Part shown: positions 36,601-46,765 of the stretch, one piece after another | Layout of the letters: each line of letters starts with the position of its first letter | Numbering within the stretch: position 1 is the first letter of the stretch | Source of the DNA: Streptomyces spectabilis | GTDB lineage: Bacteria; Actinomycetota; Actinomycetes; Streptomycetales; Streptomycetaceae | Assembly (NCBI RefSeq): GCF_008704795.1 | Contig: NZ_CP023690.1 | Span: 8,132,501 to 8,196,500, forward strand | DNA length: 64,000 bases | Direction: 5' to 3' | Notes under the pieces: model-generated | What the model was told of the DNA's origin: nothing | The model's input: the letters and a program-made list of their open reading frames with translations, nothing else | Database searches by the model: none | Program-made: the position numbers and the translations under genes

Positions 36601-39600
36601 GAAGCTGGAACTCGACGTCCTGCGGCAGCAGTTCGGCGCGGACGTGCCACCGCTGTTCCGCGGCCTCGTGCGGGCCCAGGTCCGCAGGGCCGCCGCCCAG
36701 GTGGGCACGGCCGGGGCCGGACAGGAGTCGCTGGCCGAGCGCCTCGCCGGGCTCGGGGCGCAGGAGCGCGAGCAGGCCCTGGTGGACGTCGTCCGGGACA
36801 ACGTCGCCGCCGTCCTCGGCTACCCGTCGCTCGAATCGGTGGACGCCGCCAAGGCGTTCAAGGAGCTGGGCTTCGACTCGCTGACCTCCGTCGAGCTGCG
36901 CAACCGCCTCAACGGCGCCACCGCGCTCCGCCTGCCCGCCAGCCTCGTCTTCGACTACCCCACGCCGGTCGCCCTCGCCGCCCACCTGGGCGGCGAACTC
37001 CTCGGCTCGCTCCCGGAACCCGCCGCCCCGGCCGCCGCGGCTGTCAACGGCGTCGGCGTCGGCGACGAGCCCGTGGCCATCGTCGCCATGAGCTGCCGCT
37101 ATCCGGGCGGCGTACGCTCGCCCGAGGACCTGTGGCGCATGGTGTTCGCGGGCGAGGACGGCCTCACCGGCTTCCCCGTGAACCGCGGCTGGGACGTCGC
37201 CGCCTCGGCCGACCTCGACGGAGCCGACGGCGACGAGGGGCTCACCTACGTCACCACCGGCGCCTTCCTCCACGACGCCGACGAGTTCGACTCCGAGTTC
37301 TTCGGCATCAACCCGCGCGAAGCCCTCGCCATGGACCCGCAGCAGCGGCTCCTCCTGGAAACGTCCTGGGAGGCCTTCGAGCGCGCGGGCATCGTCCCCG
37401 CCACCGTGCGCGGCAGCGACACGGGCGTGTTCGTCGGCCTGTCGACCCAGGGCTACTCGACCACGCTGCACGGCGCCGAAGGCGTCGAGGGCTACGTCAT
37501 GACCGGCGACGCGGCCAGCGTCGCCTCCGGCCGCCTCTCGTACTCCTTCGGCTTCGAGGGCCCGGCCGTGACCGTCGACACCGCCTGCTCCTCCTCGCTC
37601 GTCGCGCTGCACCTGGCCGTGCGCGCGCTGCGGCAGGGCGAGTGCGCGATGGCGCTCGCGGGCGGCGCGGCCGTCATGCCGACGCCCACCTCGTTCGCGG
37701 AGTTCAGCCGCCAGCGCGGCCTGGCCCCCGACGGCCGCTGCAAGTCGTTCGCCGCGGCGGCCGACGGCACCGGCTGGGGCGAGGGCGTCGGCATGCTCGT
37801 CCTGGAGCGCTTGTCGGACGCGCGCCGCAACGGCCACCCCGTCCTCGCGGTCGTGCGGGGCTCCTCCGTGAACCAGGACGGTGCCAGCAACGGCCTGACC
37901 GCGCCCAACGGCCCGTCCCAGCAGCGCGTCATCCGCGCCGCGCTCACCGACGCCCGCCTGACCGCGGCCGACGTGGACGCCGTCGAGGCGCACGGCACCG
38001 GCACCACCCTCGGCGACCCCATCGAGGCACAGGCCCTCATCGCCACCTACGGCAAGGAGCACTCGGCCGACCGGCCGCTGTGGCTTGGCTCGCTGAAGTC
38101 GAACATCGCCCACACCCAGGCCGCCGCCGGAGTCGGCGGCGTCATCAAGACGGTCCTCGCGATGCGCCGCGGTGTGCTGCCGAAGACCCTGTACGTGGAC
38201 GCCCCCACCCCCGAAGTCGCCTGGTCCGGCGGGGGAGTGGAGCTGCTCACCGAGAGCCGGGACTGGCCCGGCCGCGCGGACGGCGCGCCGCGCCGCGCGG
38301 GCGTCTCCTCCTTCGGCATCAGCGGCACCAACGCGCACGTCATCCTCGAAGAGGCACCGGAGGCCGCCGCCCCGGCCGCCGCGCCCGAGACCGCCGAAGC
38401 GCCGCAGGTCGTCCCCGGCCTGGTGCCCCTCGCCCTGTCCGGCAAGACCCCGCAGGCGCTGCGGGCCCAGGCGCGACAGCTGCGGGAGCACCTGCTCGCG
38501 CACCCGGACGCCGACCTCGCCGACGTGGGCCTGTCCCTGGCCGTGGCGCGCTCGCGGTTCGAGCACCGCGGCGTGGTGCGGGGGCGCGGGCGCCCGGAAC
38601 TCCTCGCCGCCCTGGACCGGTTGGCGCAGGGCGACACGGAGGGCCGTGACGTCGTCGTGGGCCGCGCCCCCGGCGGCACGGTCCGCCCGGTGTTCGTCTT
38701 CCCCGGCCAGGGCGCGCAGTGGGCGGGCATGGCCCGCGAACTCCTGGACGCCAGCCCGGTGTTCGCCGCGCGGATGCGGGAGTGCGCCGACGCCCTGTCC
38801 GCGTTCGTGGACTGGGACCTCACCGAGGAGCTGGGCGGCGAGAACTTCGACCGCGTCGATGTGGTCCAGCCCGTCCTGTTCGCCGTGATGGTGTCGCTGG
38901 CTGCGGTGTGGCAGGCGGCCGGGGTGAAGCCCGCCGCCGTCGTCGGCCACAGCCAGGGCGAGATCGCCGCCGCGTGCGTCGCGGGCGTGCTCTCCCTGCC
39001 GGACGCCGCCCGCGTCGTCGCCCTGCGCAGCCGGGCGATCCGCGAACTGTCCGGCCAGGGAGGCATGGTCTCCCTCGTCCTGCCGAAGGCCGAGGCCGAG
39101 ACGCTCCTCGCGGACTGGGCGGGCCGCGTGGAGATCGCCGTCGTCAACGGCCCGTCCCAGGTCGTCGTCGCGGGCGACCCCGAAGCCCTCGAAGAGCTGG
39201 TCGCCCGCTGCGCCGAACAGGGCGTCCGGGCGCGCACCGTCCCGGTGGACTACGCCTCGCACTCCTCGTACGTGGAGCAGATCGAGGCCGGGATCGGCGA
39301 GGCCCTGGCGGAGGTGACCCCGAAGGCGGCCGAGATTCCGCTGTACTCGACGCTGACCGGCACCTGGCTGGACGTCCCCATGGACGCCGGGTACTGGTAC
39401 CGCAACCTGCGCCACACCGTCCTCTTCGAGCAGGCCACGCGCGGTCTGCTCGGCGAAGGGCACGGCCTGTTCCTGGAGATGAGCCCCCACCCGGTGCTCA
39501 CCGTCCCGGTGCAGGAGACCATCGACGCCGCCGCGCACACCAGCGCCGTCGCGCTCGGCTCCCTGCGCCGCGACGAGGGCGGCCCCGAGCGGCTGCTCGC

Positions 39601-42600
39601 CGCCCTCGCCGCGGCCCACGTCCACGGCGCCGAACTCGACTGGGCGGCGCTCCTGCCCGGCGCCCGCACCACCCTCGACCTGCCCACGTACGCGTTCCAG
39701 CGCGAGCGCTACTGGCCCGAGCCCGCCGCCGCGGGAGCGGGCGACGTGGCCTCCGTCGGCATCGAGGCGGCGGGGCACCCGCTGCTCGGCGCCCGGATGG
39801 AGCTCGCCGACGCCGACCAGTACGTCCTCACCGGACGGCTCTCCCGGCGCACCCACCCCTGGCTCGCCGACCACGCCGTCGGCCGGACCGTGCTCCTGCC
39901 GGGCACCGCGTACGTGGAGATGGCGCTGCGCGCGGGCGACGAGGTCGGCTGCGGGCTCGTCGAGGAACTCACCCTCCAGGCGCCGCTGGTCGTCGACGGC
40001 GACGACACCGTCACGCTCCAGGTCCTGGTCGGCGCCCCCGACACCGACGGGCGCCGCCCGCTGACCGTCTCCTCCCGGGCCCAGGGCGCCACCGACGCCC
40101 CGTGGACCCGGCACGCCACCGGCACCCTCGCCGGCACCGCGTACGAGGAGACGGACCCGGCCCTGGCCGTGTGGCCGCCCGAGGGCGCCGAAGCCGTGCC
40201 CCTCGACGGGTTCTACGAGGGCCTCGCCGAGGGCGGGCTCGCCTACGGCCCGGCGTTCCAGGGGCTGCGCGCCGCCTGGCGGGACTCGGCGGACGACGCC
40301 GTCTACGCCGAGGTGCGGCTGCCCGAGAGCGCCCACCGCGACGCCCGCTCCTTCGGCGTGCACCCCGCGCTCCTCGACGCCGCCCTGCACGCCGTGGCCC
40401 TCGCCCCCTTCGCGGAGACGGACGGGGTGCGCCTTCCGTTCGCCTGGACCGGTGTCTCCCTGGCCGCGCGGGGTGCGACCGTGCTGCGGGTCCGGGTGTG
40501 CCCCGCCGCGTCCGGCGGCGTGGCCCTGCTGTTCGCCGACGACACCGGCGCGCCGGTCGCCCGCGCCGACTCCCTGGAACTGCGCCCGGTCGCCCCCGAG
40601 CAGCTGCGCGCGGCCTCCGGCGGTGGGCGGCGCGAGGCGCTGTTCGGCGTCGAATGGACGCCGCTGCCCTCGGGCCCGGCCGACGCCACGGCCCTGACCT
40701 GGGCCACCGTCGGCCCCGACGACCTGAAGGCGGGCGCCGAACTCACCGCGTCCGGCGCCCGCGTGGACGCCTACGCCGACGTCGACGCGCTCGGCGCGGC
40801 CCTCGCCGCCGGTGCGGCAGCGCCCGACGCGGTGCTCGTCACCTTCGCGCCGGGACCCGACCCGGACGCGGCCGCCGAAGCCACCGCGGCCCGGGCCCGC
40901 GCCGCCCTGCACCGGGCGCTCGGCCTGCTCCAGACCTGGCAGACCGAGCCGCGCCTCGGCGCCACCCGCCTGGTCCTGGTGACCCGGGGCGCGGTGGCCA
41001 CCGACGGCGGTGACGTGCCCGACCTGGCGCACGCCGCGGTCTGGGGCCTGGCCCGCTCCGCCCGGTCGGAGCAGGCGGGCGGCCCGGACGGCGCGGGCTG
41101 TGTGCTGCTCGACCTGGGCAGCACCGACGACCGGGCCGACGGCAGGACGGCCGCCGCCCTGCTCGCCCACGGCCTGGCCCTGGACGAGCCGCAGCTGGCC
41201 GTGCGCGACGGGGCGCTGCTCGCGCCGCGCCTGGTGCCCGCGACGGCCCCGCGAGCCGGGGAGCCGCAGGAAGCCCGTACCCCCGACCCCGAGGGCACGG
41301 TCCTGATCACCGGCGCCACCGGCACCCTCGGCGCCCTCGTCGCCCGCCACCTGGTGGCCGAGCACGGCGCCCGCCGGCTGCTCCTGACCAGCCGCCGGGG
41401 CCCGGACGCGCCGGGCGCCGCCGCCCTCGTGGCACAGCTCGAAGCCCTCGGCGCCGAGGCCCGCGTGGTCGCCTGCGACGCGGCGGACCGCGACGCCCTG
41501 GCAGCGACCCTCGCCACGGTCCCGGCGGCGCACCCGCTGACCGCCGTCGTGCACACCGCGGGAGTCCTGGACGACGCCCTGGTGACGTCCCTGACGCCGG
41601 AGCGCGTGGACGCCGTCCTGCGGCCCAAGCTCGACGCGGCCCTGCACCTCGCCGAGCTGACGGCCGGGCAGGACCTGGCGGAGTTCGTCCTGTTCTCCTC
41701 CGCGGCCGCCACCTTCGGCAGCCCGGGCCAGGGCAACTACGCGGCGGCCAACGCCTTCCTGGACGCCCTCGCACACCACCTGCGCGCCCGGGGCGTGCCC
41801 GCCACCTCGCTCGCCTGGGGCCTGTGGGCCGAGAGCAGCGAGATGACCGGCCACCTCGACGAGGCCCGCCGCACCCGCATCTCGCGCGGCGGCGTCCTGC
41901 CGCTGTCGTCCACGGAGGGCGTCGAACTCCTCGACGCCGCCCGCCGCTTCGGCGCGCCGCTGCTGCTGCCCGTCCGCCTGGACACGGCGGCCCTGCGGGC
42001 GGGCGCGCACCGGGGCGACGCCGTGCCGCCGCTGCTGCGGCGCCTGGTGCGGGTGCCCGCCCGACGCACCGCCGCAGGGGCCGCCGCGTCCGAGGCGGAG
42101 GCGTTCGCACGCCGCCTCGCGGCGGCCTCCGGCGCCCAGCGCGCCGAACTGCTCGGGGCGCTGGTACGGGACCAGGCCGCGGCCGTCCTCGGCCACGCCT
42201 CCGCCGACCGCGTCGAGGACGAACGGGGCTTCCTGGAGCTCGGCTTCGACTCCCTCACCGGCGTCGAGCTGCGCAACCGCCTCACGGCCGCCACCGGCCT
42301 GCGGCTGCCCGCGACCCTGGTCTTCCAGAACCGCACCCCGAGGGCCCTCGCCGAGCGCCTCGCGCAGGAGCTGGAGCAGGCCCTGCCCCCGGCGGACCGG
42401 CCCGGGAGCGAGGCCGCGCGCGCGGCGCGGCGTCCGCTGCCGGTCCGGCAGGAGCCCGCGCCGGCCGCGGCCCCGGCCGCGCCCCGGCCCGCGACCGGCC
42501 TCGCCGAGCTGTACGACGAGGCCGCGCGGCAGGGCCGGGCCGACGACCTGATCCCGCTGCTGCGCACCATGGCGCGGTTCCGCGCCTCGTTCACCGACGA

Positions 42601-43321
42601 GGCCGAACTCGGCGCCCCGCGCGCCCCGTTCACCCTCGCGCGCGCCGCGGCAGGGGTGGAGGAGACCGCCCTGGTCCTGTTCACCTCGTACGTCGGCCGC
42701 TCCAGCGCCTACGACTACGCCCGCTTCGGCGCGTACTTCCGCGACCGGCGCGACGTCAGCGTCATCACGCACCCCGGCTTCCTGGAGGGCGAGCTGCTGC
42801 CCGCCGACAAGGAGGCGCTGGTGCGGCTGCACGCCGACACCGTGCGGCGGCACGTCGGCGACAAGCCGTACGTCCTGTCCGGGCACTCCTCCGGCGGTCT
42901 CGTCGCGCACGCCGTGGCGCGGGAGCTGGAGCGCAGGGGCGCCGGGCCAGCCGGTGTGGTGCTCGTCGACACCTACGTCGACGAGAAGGCGCTCGGCGAC
43001 ATGGCGGCCGCGATGGGCGAACAGCTCAGCGACCGCTACGACTCGGTGCCCGGCGCGGACGACAACGACTGGGGCGACGCCTGGGTGACCGCCATGGCCC
43101 GCTACATGTTCCTCGGCCTGCTGCCCGAGGAGGTCGCGGCGCCCACGCTCCTGGTCCGGGCGGGCGAGCCGCTCATGGAGTGGACGAAGGACTACGACTG
43201 GCGCCCGTCCTGGAAGCTGGAGCACTCCACCGTGGACGTGCCCGGCACCCACTTCACGGTGATGGAGGAGCACTCCCGCAGCACGGCGCGCGCCGTGGAG
43301 GAGTGGCTGGAACGGCTCTGA
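30665..43321 (+). CDS. Final bimodular type I PKS: KS-AT-DH-ER-KR-ACP-KS-AT-DH-KR-ACP-TE
   Basis: This is a 4,218-residue terminal PKS. Module 1 has KS (35-457), malonyl AT (565-870, GHSIGE/HAFH), DH (930-1210, [10 protein letters not shown]), ER (1425-1750), KR (1755-1940, VDD, B1) and ACP near 2070. Module 2 has KS (2135-2560), methylmalonyl AT (2675-2975, GHSQGE/YASH), DH (3033-3312), KR (3543-3725, LDD) and ACP near 3860. The thioesterase follows (3990-4218) with GHSSGG near 4072, LVDTYV, and a C-terminal GTHF histidine. It should release the chain as a macrolactone with a 2-methyl-2-enoyl end. Oddities: the last DH reads [10 protein letters not shown], with Arg at the conserved Gly of HxxxGxxxxP, and the last KS has NIAH in place of NIGH. 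The N-terminal docking helix pairs this protein with the preceding one. The missing C-terminal docking helix and the TE mark it as the end of the assembly line. Confidence 0.97.
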   Translation: MADQQKLLDYLKRVTADLHETRQRLREVEAEEPEPIAIVGMSCRYPGGVRGPEDLWQLVADGRDALSAFPTDRGWDVDALAGRTGDGTPEGPERGGGFVHDAGDFDAAFFGISPREAMAMDPQQRLLLEATWETFERAGIPPASLRGSRTGVFVGATAQGYGPALMASPDSVDGYLLTGDVSSVISGRLSYVFGLEGPAVTVDTACSSSLVALHLAAQALRQGECDLALAGGVAVMVTSGAFAEFSRQGGLAGDGRCKPYADAADGTGWGEGVGVLALERLSDARRNGHEVLAVVRGSAVNQDGASNGLTAPNGPSQQLVIRQALAAARLATGDIDAVEGHGTGTVLGDPIEAQALLATYGQDRPAERPLMLGSVKSNIGHTQAASGVAGVIKMVMAMRHGVLPENLHTDRPSTHVDWSAGAVELLTESRTWAAREDGGPRRAGVSSFGVSGTNAHVIVEQAPVEESAERVEPVAPVTAVPWLVSGRSEEALRAQAERLREHVTADTGLDSVDVGWSLLSGRSPLEHRAVVFGDDRADFLAGLETIASGGSGQNVVSGAVAEGRLAVLFTGQGSQRIGMGRELYETFPVFADALDEVCAHIDPWIERSLQSVMFGTDAGLLEQTGYAQPALFAMEVALFRLVESVGVRPEVVGGHSIGELAAAYVAGLWSLEDAAQLVAARGRLMQALPEGGAMLAVQIAEADVLPLLADVSDRVGVAAVNGPEQIVLSGDRVVLEGLEQTLRGEGRKVKWLKVSHAFHSPLMDPALHDFRKVAEGLTYQDPTLPVVSNLTGELARPTELKDPEYWVRHIREAVRFHDGLNALTEFGVSTLLELGPDSVLTAMAHDTLTDPAAQAGLVGALRKDRPEADTFLTALAKAHVRGATVDWAPLYAPVESRRRVELPTYAFQHQRYWPRPAVGGVGDARATGLNPADHPLFGAAVALADMDGYLFTGRLSLATHPWLAGHALAGTVLLPATAYVELALHAGHRVGCAHLEELTLQAPLVLPERGGVQIQLAVGAADAFGRRPVNLYSRPQHVSADDLWSDEPWLCHATGTLAPAPAARPADADLAQWPPADAERADTEELYESLVAAGFRYGSAFLGLRSVWRRDDALFAEVALPEADREEAGAYGLHPALLDAALHPLGLGTFVSDTEQGRMPFSWTGVSLHATGASALRVRLTAAGTDGVAMTVADTAGQPVAAVDSLVLRPIAAPDAGAVQGGRDDSLFRVDWSVVPASSVTAGGVYAVLGADELGLRGALEGIGATVAAYADVAALAAAVEGGTPVPESVFVTCVGGERAGGTAVSVRASLNSTLGVVGEWLAFEGGEDSRLVVVTSGAVGVGAGDVVSTAGLVDAPVWGLLRSAQSENPGRLALVDVDGSAASLTQVPALLALDEPQVAVRGDVVWAPRLTRAGGGALVAPAGENWQLGVTGKGTLENLALLPVAEDADVSGGRPLGPGEVRVEVRAAGVNFRDPLIALGMYPGDAVMGTEGAGVVVEVGSEVSGLEVGDRVLGLLEGAFGPLSVADARMLARIPEGWSFARAASVPTVFLTAYYALRDLAGLEAGESVLVHAAAGGVGMAAVQLARHFGAEVYGTASAGKWDVLRGLGIDDSRIASSRTLDFEASVVEGTEGRGVDVVLNSLAREFVDASLRLLPRGGRFVEMGKTDLRDPEAIAAEHAGVTYRSFDLIDAGHDRIREMLADILSLFERGVLEPLPVTAWDVRRAPEAFRYLSQAKHVGKVVLTLPPRLASEGTVLVTGALGGLGRVVARHLAGVHGVRDLLLVSRRGEAAPGAGEVRAELEELGARVRIAACDVADRDALAALLDEVRGELSAVVHVAGVVDDGILTSLTPERLDTVLRPKVDAAANLHELTADLDLSAFVLFSSAAGVLGSAGQANYAAANAFLDALAQHRRALGLPATSLAWGLWADQGGMAGALADGDIDRMNRAGVAALSADEGLALFDAALAQADGALVPMKLELDVLRQQFGADVPPLFRGLVRAQVRRAAAQVGTAGAGQESLAERLAGLGAQEREQALVDVVRDNVAAVLGYPSLESVDAAKAFKELGFDSLTSVELRNRLNGATALRLPASLVFDYPTPVALAAHLGGELLGSLPEPAAPAAAAVNGVGVGDEPVAIVAMSCRYPGGVRSPEDLWRMVFAGEDGLTGFPVNRGWDVAASADLDGADGDEGLTYVTTGAFLHDADEFDSEFFGINPREALAMDPQQRLLLETSWEAFERAGIVPATVRGSDTGVFVGLSTQGYSTTLHGAEGVEGYVMTGDAASVASGRLSYSFGFEGPAVTVDTACSSSLVALHLAVRALRQGECAMALAGGAAVMPTPTSFAEFSRQRGLAPDGRCKSFAAAADGTGWGEGVGMLVLERLSDARRNGHPVLAVVRGSSVNQDGASNGLTAPNGPSQQRVIRAALTDARLTAADVDAVEAHGTGTTLGDPIEAQALIATYGKEHSADRPLWLGSLKSNIAHTQAAAGVGGVIKTVLAMRRGVLPKTLYVDAPTPEVAWSGGGVELLTESRDWPGRADGAPRRAGVSSFGISGTNAHVILEEAPEAAAPAAAPETAEAPQVVPGLVPLALSGKTPQALRAQARQLREHLLAHPDADLADVGLSLAVARSRFEHRGVVRGRGRPELLAALDRLAQGDTEGRDVVVGRAPGGTVRPVFVFPGQGAQWAGMARELLDASPVFAARMRECADALSAFVDWDLTEELGGENFDRVDVVQPVLFAVMVSLAAVWQAAGVKPAAVVGHSQGEIAAACVAGVLSLPDAARVVALRSRAIRELSGQGGMVSLVLPKAEAETLLADWAGRVEIAVVNGPSQVVVAGDPEALEELVARCAEQGVRARTVPVDYASHSSYVEQIEAGIGEALAEVTPKAAEIPLYSTLTGTWLDVPMDAGYWYRNLRHTVLFEQATRGLLGEGHGLFLEMSPHPVLTVPVQETIDAAAHTSAVALGSLRRDEGGPERLLAALAAAHVHGAELDWAALLPGARTTLDLPTYAFQRERYWPEPAAAGAGDVASVGIEAAGHPLLGARMELADADQYVLTGRLSRRTHPWLADHAVGRTVLLPGTAYVEMALRAGDEVGCGLVEELTLQAPLVVDGDDTVTLQVLVGAPDTDGRRPLTVSSRAQGATDAPWTRHATGTLAGTAYEETDPALAVWPPEGAEAVPLDGFYEGLAEGGLAYGPAFQGLRAAWRDSADDAVYAEVRLPESAHRDARSFGVHPALLDAALHAVALAPFAETDGVRLPFAWTGVSLAARGATVLRVRVCPAASGGVALLFADDTGAPVARADSLELRPVAPEQLRAASGGGRREALFGVEWTPLPSGPADATALTWATVGPDDLKAGAELTASGARVDAYADVDALGAALAAGAAAPDAVLVTFAPGPDPDAAAEATAARARAALHRALGLLQTWQTEPRLGATRLVLVTRGAVATDGGDVPDLAHAAVWGLARSARSEQAGGPDGAGCVLLDLGSTDDRADGRTAAALLAHGLALDEPQLAVRDGALLAPRLVPATAPRAGEPQEARTPDPEGTVLITGATGTLGALVARHLVAEHGARRLLLTSRRGPDAPGAAALVAQLEALGAEARVVACDAADRDALAATLATVPAAHPLTAVVHTAGVLDDALVTSLTPERVDAVLRPKLDAALHLAELTAGQDLAEFVLFSSAAATFGSPGQGNYAAANAFLDALAHHLRARGVPATSLAWGLWAESSEMTGHLDEARRTRISRGGVLPLSSTEGVELLDAARRFGAPLLLPVRLDTAALRAGAHRGDAVPPLLRRLVRVPARRTAAGAAASEAEAFARRLAAASGAQRAELLGALVRDQAAAVLGHASADRVEDERGFLELGFDSLTGVELRNRLTAATGLRLPATLVFQNRTPRALAERLAQELEQALPPADRPGSEAARAARRPLPVRQEPAPAAAPAAPRPATGLAELYDEAARQGRADDLIPLLRTMARFRASFTDEAELGAPRAPFTLARAAAGVEETALVLFTSYVGRSSAYDYARFGAYFRDRRDVSVITHPGFLEGELLPADKEALVRLHADTVRRHVGDKPYVLSGHSSGGLVAHAVARELERRGAGPAGVVLVDTYVDEKALGDMAAAMGEQLSDRYDSVPGADDNDWGDAWVTAMARYMFLGLLPEEVAAPTLLVRAGEPLMEWTKDYDWRPSWKLEHSTVDVPGTHFTVMEEHSRSTARAVEEWLERL

Positions 43322-43333
43322 GCGGTCCAGCAC

Positions 43334-43373
43334 GACGGCCCCGCCCCCACCGGCCGGTGGGGGCGGGGCCGTC
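43334..43373 (+). terminator. Bidirectional terminator, perfect 20-bp palindrome
   Basis: The half-sites 43334-43353 and 43354-43373 are exact reverse complements. The hairpin lies between the convergent stop codons of the terminal PKS gene and the membrane glycosyltransferase, so it probably ends transcription in both directions. Confidence 0.8.
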
Positions 43374-43398
43374 CGCGTGAGAGGCGCCGCAGGCGCGG

Positions 43399-44994
43399 TC
43401 AGGACAGGTGGCCGTAGTCCTTCCAGATCTCGGACCACGGCTTGGTGCGGCCGTCGAGCACCCACACCGGAACCCCGTCGACGAAGCTCTCGCCGGGGCC
43501 GCCCGCCGCCTTCGCGGCCTTCTTCACCGTCTTGAAGTACGGCTTGAGCTTCGCGACGTCCGAGCCCACGTACAGGACAGGGCCCGAGGAGTCCGAGGGC
43601 GCGCCGAAGTACCAGTAGCCGCGGTGGCCGCTGTAGGCGGACGGCAGGCCGCGGCCGGCGCCCAGGTGGTCGACGGCACCCGCCTCCTCGTAGTACTGCG
43701 TGACCACGACGGCCCGCTCGCGCCCGTCGGCGGGCAGCGTCCGGTACGCCTTCTCGACGGCGTCGATCAGGTGCGGCCAGCGCAGCGTCTCGGCGGTCAT
43801 CGGGTTGTTGTCGGGCTGCTCGGTCTTCGTCACCTGCGACACCGGATACACCGGAAGGGACAGCGCCACGCACACCAGGGCCGTGAGCGCGACTACCGGC
43901 CAGGCGGCCAGCCACCGCCACCAGCGGGCGCCCTCGCCGCGGCCGAGCGCGACCGCGCCCGCCGCCCACAGCGGCGCGAACGCGCCCACCACGTACGCGG
44001 GACGGCCGCCGGTCACCAGGAACACGGCCGTCAGACCGAGGAACGTCCAGGCCAGGAACCGGTACGGCGCGAGCTCGGGGGAGCGCAGGAGCCGCACCAG
44101 GCCGTAGCCCAGGACGACGGTGAACACGCCGCCGGACAGGACCACCAGATACGGCAGGAAGCCCGCGCGGCCGCCCAGGATGCCCTCGTCGGCGAGGACC
44201 TGGGACATCTCCAGCTGCGGCCAGTCGTGCCGCGCCTGCCAGACGAGCCCCGGCAGCGACGTGACGACGGAGACGGCCGCGCCGATCCACAGCTCCTTGC
44301 GGCGCAGCAGCTCGCGCGGGCCGACGGCGAACACGGCGACCGCGACGACGAGCCAGTAGCCGACGATCAGATACTTGCCCTGCAGCGCGAGCGCCGTCGC
44401 CAGGCCCGCCCACAGCAGCAGCCGGTCCTCGCGGGTGCGCACCCAGCGGACCAGGAGCCAGTTCACCAGCGTCCACAGGAACAGGTCGACCGCCATCGTC
44501 GACAGGGCGTGCCCGCTGATCAGGACGGCGGGCGCGAAGCCGTAGGCGGCCGCCGTGAGCAGCTGTGCCCGCCGGGCGCCGCCGAACTCGCGCGCGATGA
44601 GGGCCGCGACGAGCACCCCCGCCACGGTGAGCAGCGCGGGCAGCAGCCGCAGCGCGAACAACGAGCCGCCGGACAGCGCGTCGACGGCACGCGCCAGCAG
44701 CGGCAGGAGCACCGGCTGGTCCGCGTACCCCCAGTCCAGGTGCTGCCCGGCGCCGAGGAAGTACAGCTCGTCGCCCTGGTAGCCGTACCGCGTGCTGACG
44801 AGCAGCAGAGCGAGCCCGGACGCGCCCGCGACCGCGCCCGCCCAGCGGCCGGCGAACTCCGGCACGCCCGCGGAATTCCGCCGCGCTGCCCCTTCCTTTC
44901 CTTCCTCTTCCTCCGGCAGGATCGCGGATGTCTCCTGCCGTTCTTTATCCTGGTCCTCGACCGGTCCCTGACCGGCCTTCGTCCGAACTCCCAC
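43399..44994 (-). CDS. Membrane glycosyltransferase, GT39/PMT-like (candidate polyprenyl-phosphate-mannose transferase)
   Basis: This is a 531-residue multispanning protein. The GTG start at 44994 is preceded by GGAGG with 5-base spacing. After a charged cytoplasmic N-terminus (about 45 residues) come roughly 10-12 hydrophobic segments, then a soluble C-terminal domain of about 140 residues. The first extracytoplasmic loop carries GDELYFLGAGQHLDWGYADQ, the Asp-Glu and G-Y-x-x-Q-P pattern of the GT39/ArnT/PMT superfamily. Those enzymes use polyprenyl-phosphate sugars, with the active site outside the membrane. Its position between the terminal PKS gene and the starter genes suggests that it glycosylates the macrolactone. 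Mannose is the best guess because known amino-terminated marginolactones of the desertomycin type are mannosylated. A housekeeping role in cell-surface glycosylation cannot be excluded from sequence alone. Confidence 0.8.
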   Translation of the reverse strand: MGVRTKAGQGPVEDQDKERQETSAILPEEEEGKEGAARRNSAGVPEFAGRWAGAVAGASGLALLLVSTRYGYQGDELYFLGAGQHLDWGYADQPVLLPLLARAVDALSGGSLFALRLLPALLTVAGVLVAALIAREFGGARRAQLLTAAAYGFAPAVLISGHALSTMAVDLFLWTLVNWLLVRWVRTREDRLLLWAGLATALALQGKYLIVGYWLVVAVAVFAVGPRELLRRKELWIGAAVSVVTSLPGLVWQARHDWPQLEMSQVLADEGILGGRAGFLPYLVVLSGGVFTVVLGYGLVRLLRSPELAPYRFLAWTFLGLTAVFLVTGGRPAYVVGAFAPLWAAGAVALGRGEGARWWRWLAAWPVVALTALVCVALSLPVYPVSQVTKTEQPDNNPMTAETLRWPHLIDAVEKAYRTLPADGRERAVVVTQYYEEAGAVDHLGAGRGLPSAYSGHRGYWYFGAPSDSSGPVLYVGSDVAKLKPYFKTVKKAAKAAGGPGESFVDGVPVWVLDGRTKPWSEIWKDYGHLS

Positions 44995-45263
44995 CGGGGC
45001 CTCCGCGGCTAATGAAGTAGATGGCCTGAAACACGGTCGAAGGTAGCGGCTCGCACGGCCCGTCAGCTTGCCCCTGTGAGCGGCAAGTTGCCTGCTCAGG
45101 GGGTGCTAGGGGGAGGATAGGGGTTCTCTGGCGCCCGGGTTCCGCCTAGCTTTTACGCTAGCTCCCCGGCGACTGGACCGGGGCGGGAGAATTGCTCGAC
45201 CTTTTCGTGCCCGTTGATTCTCAGAACCGGGAAATCTCAGAACCGGGAAAGGGGGCGGCTTTG
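44995..45263. promoter_or_regulatory. Divergent intergenic control region with candidate operators
   Basis: This 269-bp region separates the glycosyltransferase from the starter-unit genes and must hold both promoters. Visible symmetry: CTTGCC at 45067-45072 can pair with GGCAAG at 45082-45087, while GGCAA-G-TTGCC (45082-45092) is itself an overlapping inverted repeat, so two alternative pairings are possible. CTAGC-N6-GCTAG lies at 45146-45161. A G-rich stretch near 45098-45125 carries TAGGGG-like direct repeats. These are candidate regulator sites; none matches a named operator well enough to assign. Confidence 0.5.
45219..45250 (+). repeat. Perfect 16-bp tandem duplication in the leader of the acyl-CoA ligase gene
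   Basis: TCTCAGAACCGGGAAA occurs twice without a gap (45219-45234 and 45235-45250). The second copy runs straight into the purine-rich ribosome-binding stretch AAAGGGGG. It may be a duplicated operator or a translational control element. Confidence 0.8.
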
Positions 45264-46703
45264 ATGACACCGAACATCTTCACGGGAGATTCGGCGCGTA
45301 CCTTCGCTGAATTCGAGCAGGACACCTTGCGGGTCGCGATGGTCCTGCGCGCGGAAGGCGTCGGGCCGGGCGACCGGGTGCTGCTCAAGGCCGGCAACTC
45401 GGCGGCCTGGCTGAACGCGTTCTTCGCGCTGATGCACGTCGGCGCCTCCGTCGTCCTCGTCGACCAGCAGGAGCACGCCCGCGAGACCGCGCGCATCGTC
45501 GAGCGCACGCGCGCCCGCCTGTGCCTGTACGACGACGACGCTCCCATGCCCGCCGAGACGCGCGACGCCGTCTATCTGTACAAGCTCCTCGTCGAGGCCT
45601 CGGGCCTGGTCCCGACCGAGCCGGCGCTCGACTTCGACGCGTGGTGCGCCCTGCCGGACGGCCTGATCATGTGGTCCTCCGGCTCCACCGGCACCCCCAA
45701 GGGCGTGGTCAAGAACGGCGGCCGGTTCCTGGAGAACCTGCGCCGCAACGCCGACCACATGGGCCACGGCCCCGGCGACGTCCTCCTGCCGCTGCTGCCC
45801 TTCGCGCACCAGTACGGCCTGTCGATGGTGCTCATCGCCTGGCTCGCCGAGTGCTCCCTCATCGTCGCGCCGCACCGGCGGCTCGACCGGTCGCTCCTCA
45901 TGGGCGGCCAGTGCGGGGTGACCGTCGTCGACGCCACCCCCGCCACCTACCGCAGCATGCTCAACCTCGCCCGGCGCCAGGCCGACGTGCGCGCCGCCCT
46001 CGGCCGCGTCCGGATGTTCTGCAGCGGCGCCGCCCCGCTCGACCCGGCGCTCTCCGACGCGTACGTCGACGACTTCGGCCGGCCGCTGCTCGACAGCTAC
46101 GGCAGCACCGAGCTGGGCAACATCGCCTTCGCGACCACCGACAACCCCGTCGCCTGCGGCCAGGTCATGAAGGGCCTTGAGCTGACCGTCCAGGACGACG
46201 AGGGCAACGTCCTCGCCGCCGGGGAGATGGGCGAGCTCGTCGTCAACACCCCGGACATGATGGCCGGTTACCTCGCCGAGGACGGCACCCTCGCCCCCGT
46301 CGCCCAGGGCTGGTACCGCACCGGAGACCTCGGCCACCTCGACGAGGGCGGCAACGTGTTCGTGGCGGGCCGCAAACTCGCCGTGCACCGCATGGGGTAC
46401 ACGCTCTACCCGGAGATCATCGAGCGGAGGGCCGCCGCCGCGGGCTGCACAGTCAAGGTGATCGCCCTGCCGGACGACGCGCGCGGCGCCGAGCTGGTCT
46501 TCTTCGTCGAGGACCCCACGGGCCGGGACGTCGCCGAGTGGCGGAGCCGCATCAAGGACGCGCTGCCGTCGTACGAACACCCCAACAGGGTCGTCGTCAT
46601 CGACAGCTTCCCGCTCAACCGCAACGGCAAGCCCGACCGGCGGGCCCTCGAACAGCGGGCGGCCGAGCGGGCCACGGCGGAACTCGCCGCCTCCTCCGGC
46701 TGA
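45264..46703 (+). CDS. Acyl-CoA ligase / AMP-binding enzyme, candidate 4-guanidinobutyrate:CoA ligase
   Basis: This is a 479-residue member of the adenylate-forming (ANL) superfamily. The ATG at 45264 is chosen because AAAGGGGG lies 8 bases upstream; an in-frame TTG at 45192 would translate the 16-bp tandem repeat and adds no family-like sequence. Motifs: SSGSTGTPKGVVK (ATP/phosphate loop, about residues 137-149), YGSTELGN, WYRTGDLG, and the C-terminal NRNGKPDRRAL with the catalytic lysine. Its place directly before a free-standing acyltransferase and near a ureohydrolase suggests that it activates the PKS starter acid. In marginolactone pathways this is 4-guanidinobutyrate derived from arginine, which makes the substrate an inference. 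It starts a run of five plus-strand genes. Confidence 0.85.
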   Translation: MTPNIFTGDSARTFAEFEQDTLRVAMVLRAEGVGPGDRVLLKAGNSAAWLNAFFALMHVGASVVLVDQQEHARETARIVERTRARLCLYDDDAPMPAETRDAVYLYKLLVEASGLVPTEPALDFDAWCALPDGLIMWSSGSTGTPKGVVKNGGRFLENLRRNADHMGHGPGDVLLPLLPFAHQYGLSMVLIAWLAECSLIVAPHRRLDRSLLMGGQCGVTVVDATPATYRSMLNLARRQADVRAALGRVRMFCSGAAPLDPALSDAYVDDFGRPLLDSYGSTELGNIAFATTDNPVACGQVMKGLELTVQDDEGNVLAAGEMGELVVNTPDMMAGYLAEDGTLAPVAQGWYRTGDLGHLDEGGNVFVAGRKLAVHRMGYTLYPEIIERRAAAAGCTVKVIALPDDARGAELVFFVEDPTGRDVAEWRSRIKDALPSYEHPNRVVVIDSFPLNRNGKPDRRALEQRAAERATAELAASSG

Positions 46704-46765
46704 GCCGCCCAGGCCCGGCACCCGTACAGACCGCACGACCAGCACAGACAGACAGAGCGGACACG

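Noticed and set aside
45098..45125. A PimM/LAL-type operator (CTVGGGAWWTCCCBAG)
   Set aside because: Only one G-rich half resembles the motif; the symmetrical second half is missing.
45192..45263. TTG at 45192 as the start of the acyl-CoA ligase
   Set aside because: It would translate the 16-bp tandem repeat and lacks a good ribosome-binding site; ATG 45264 has one.
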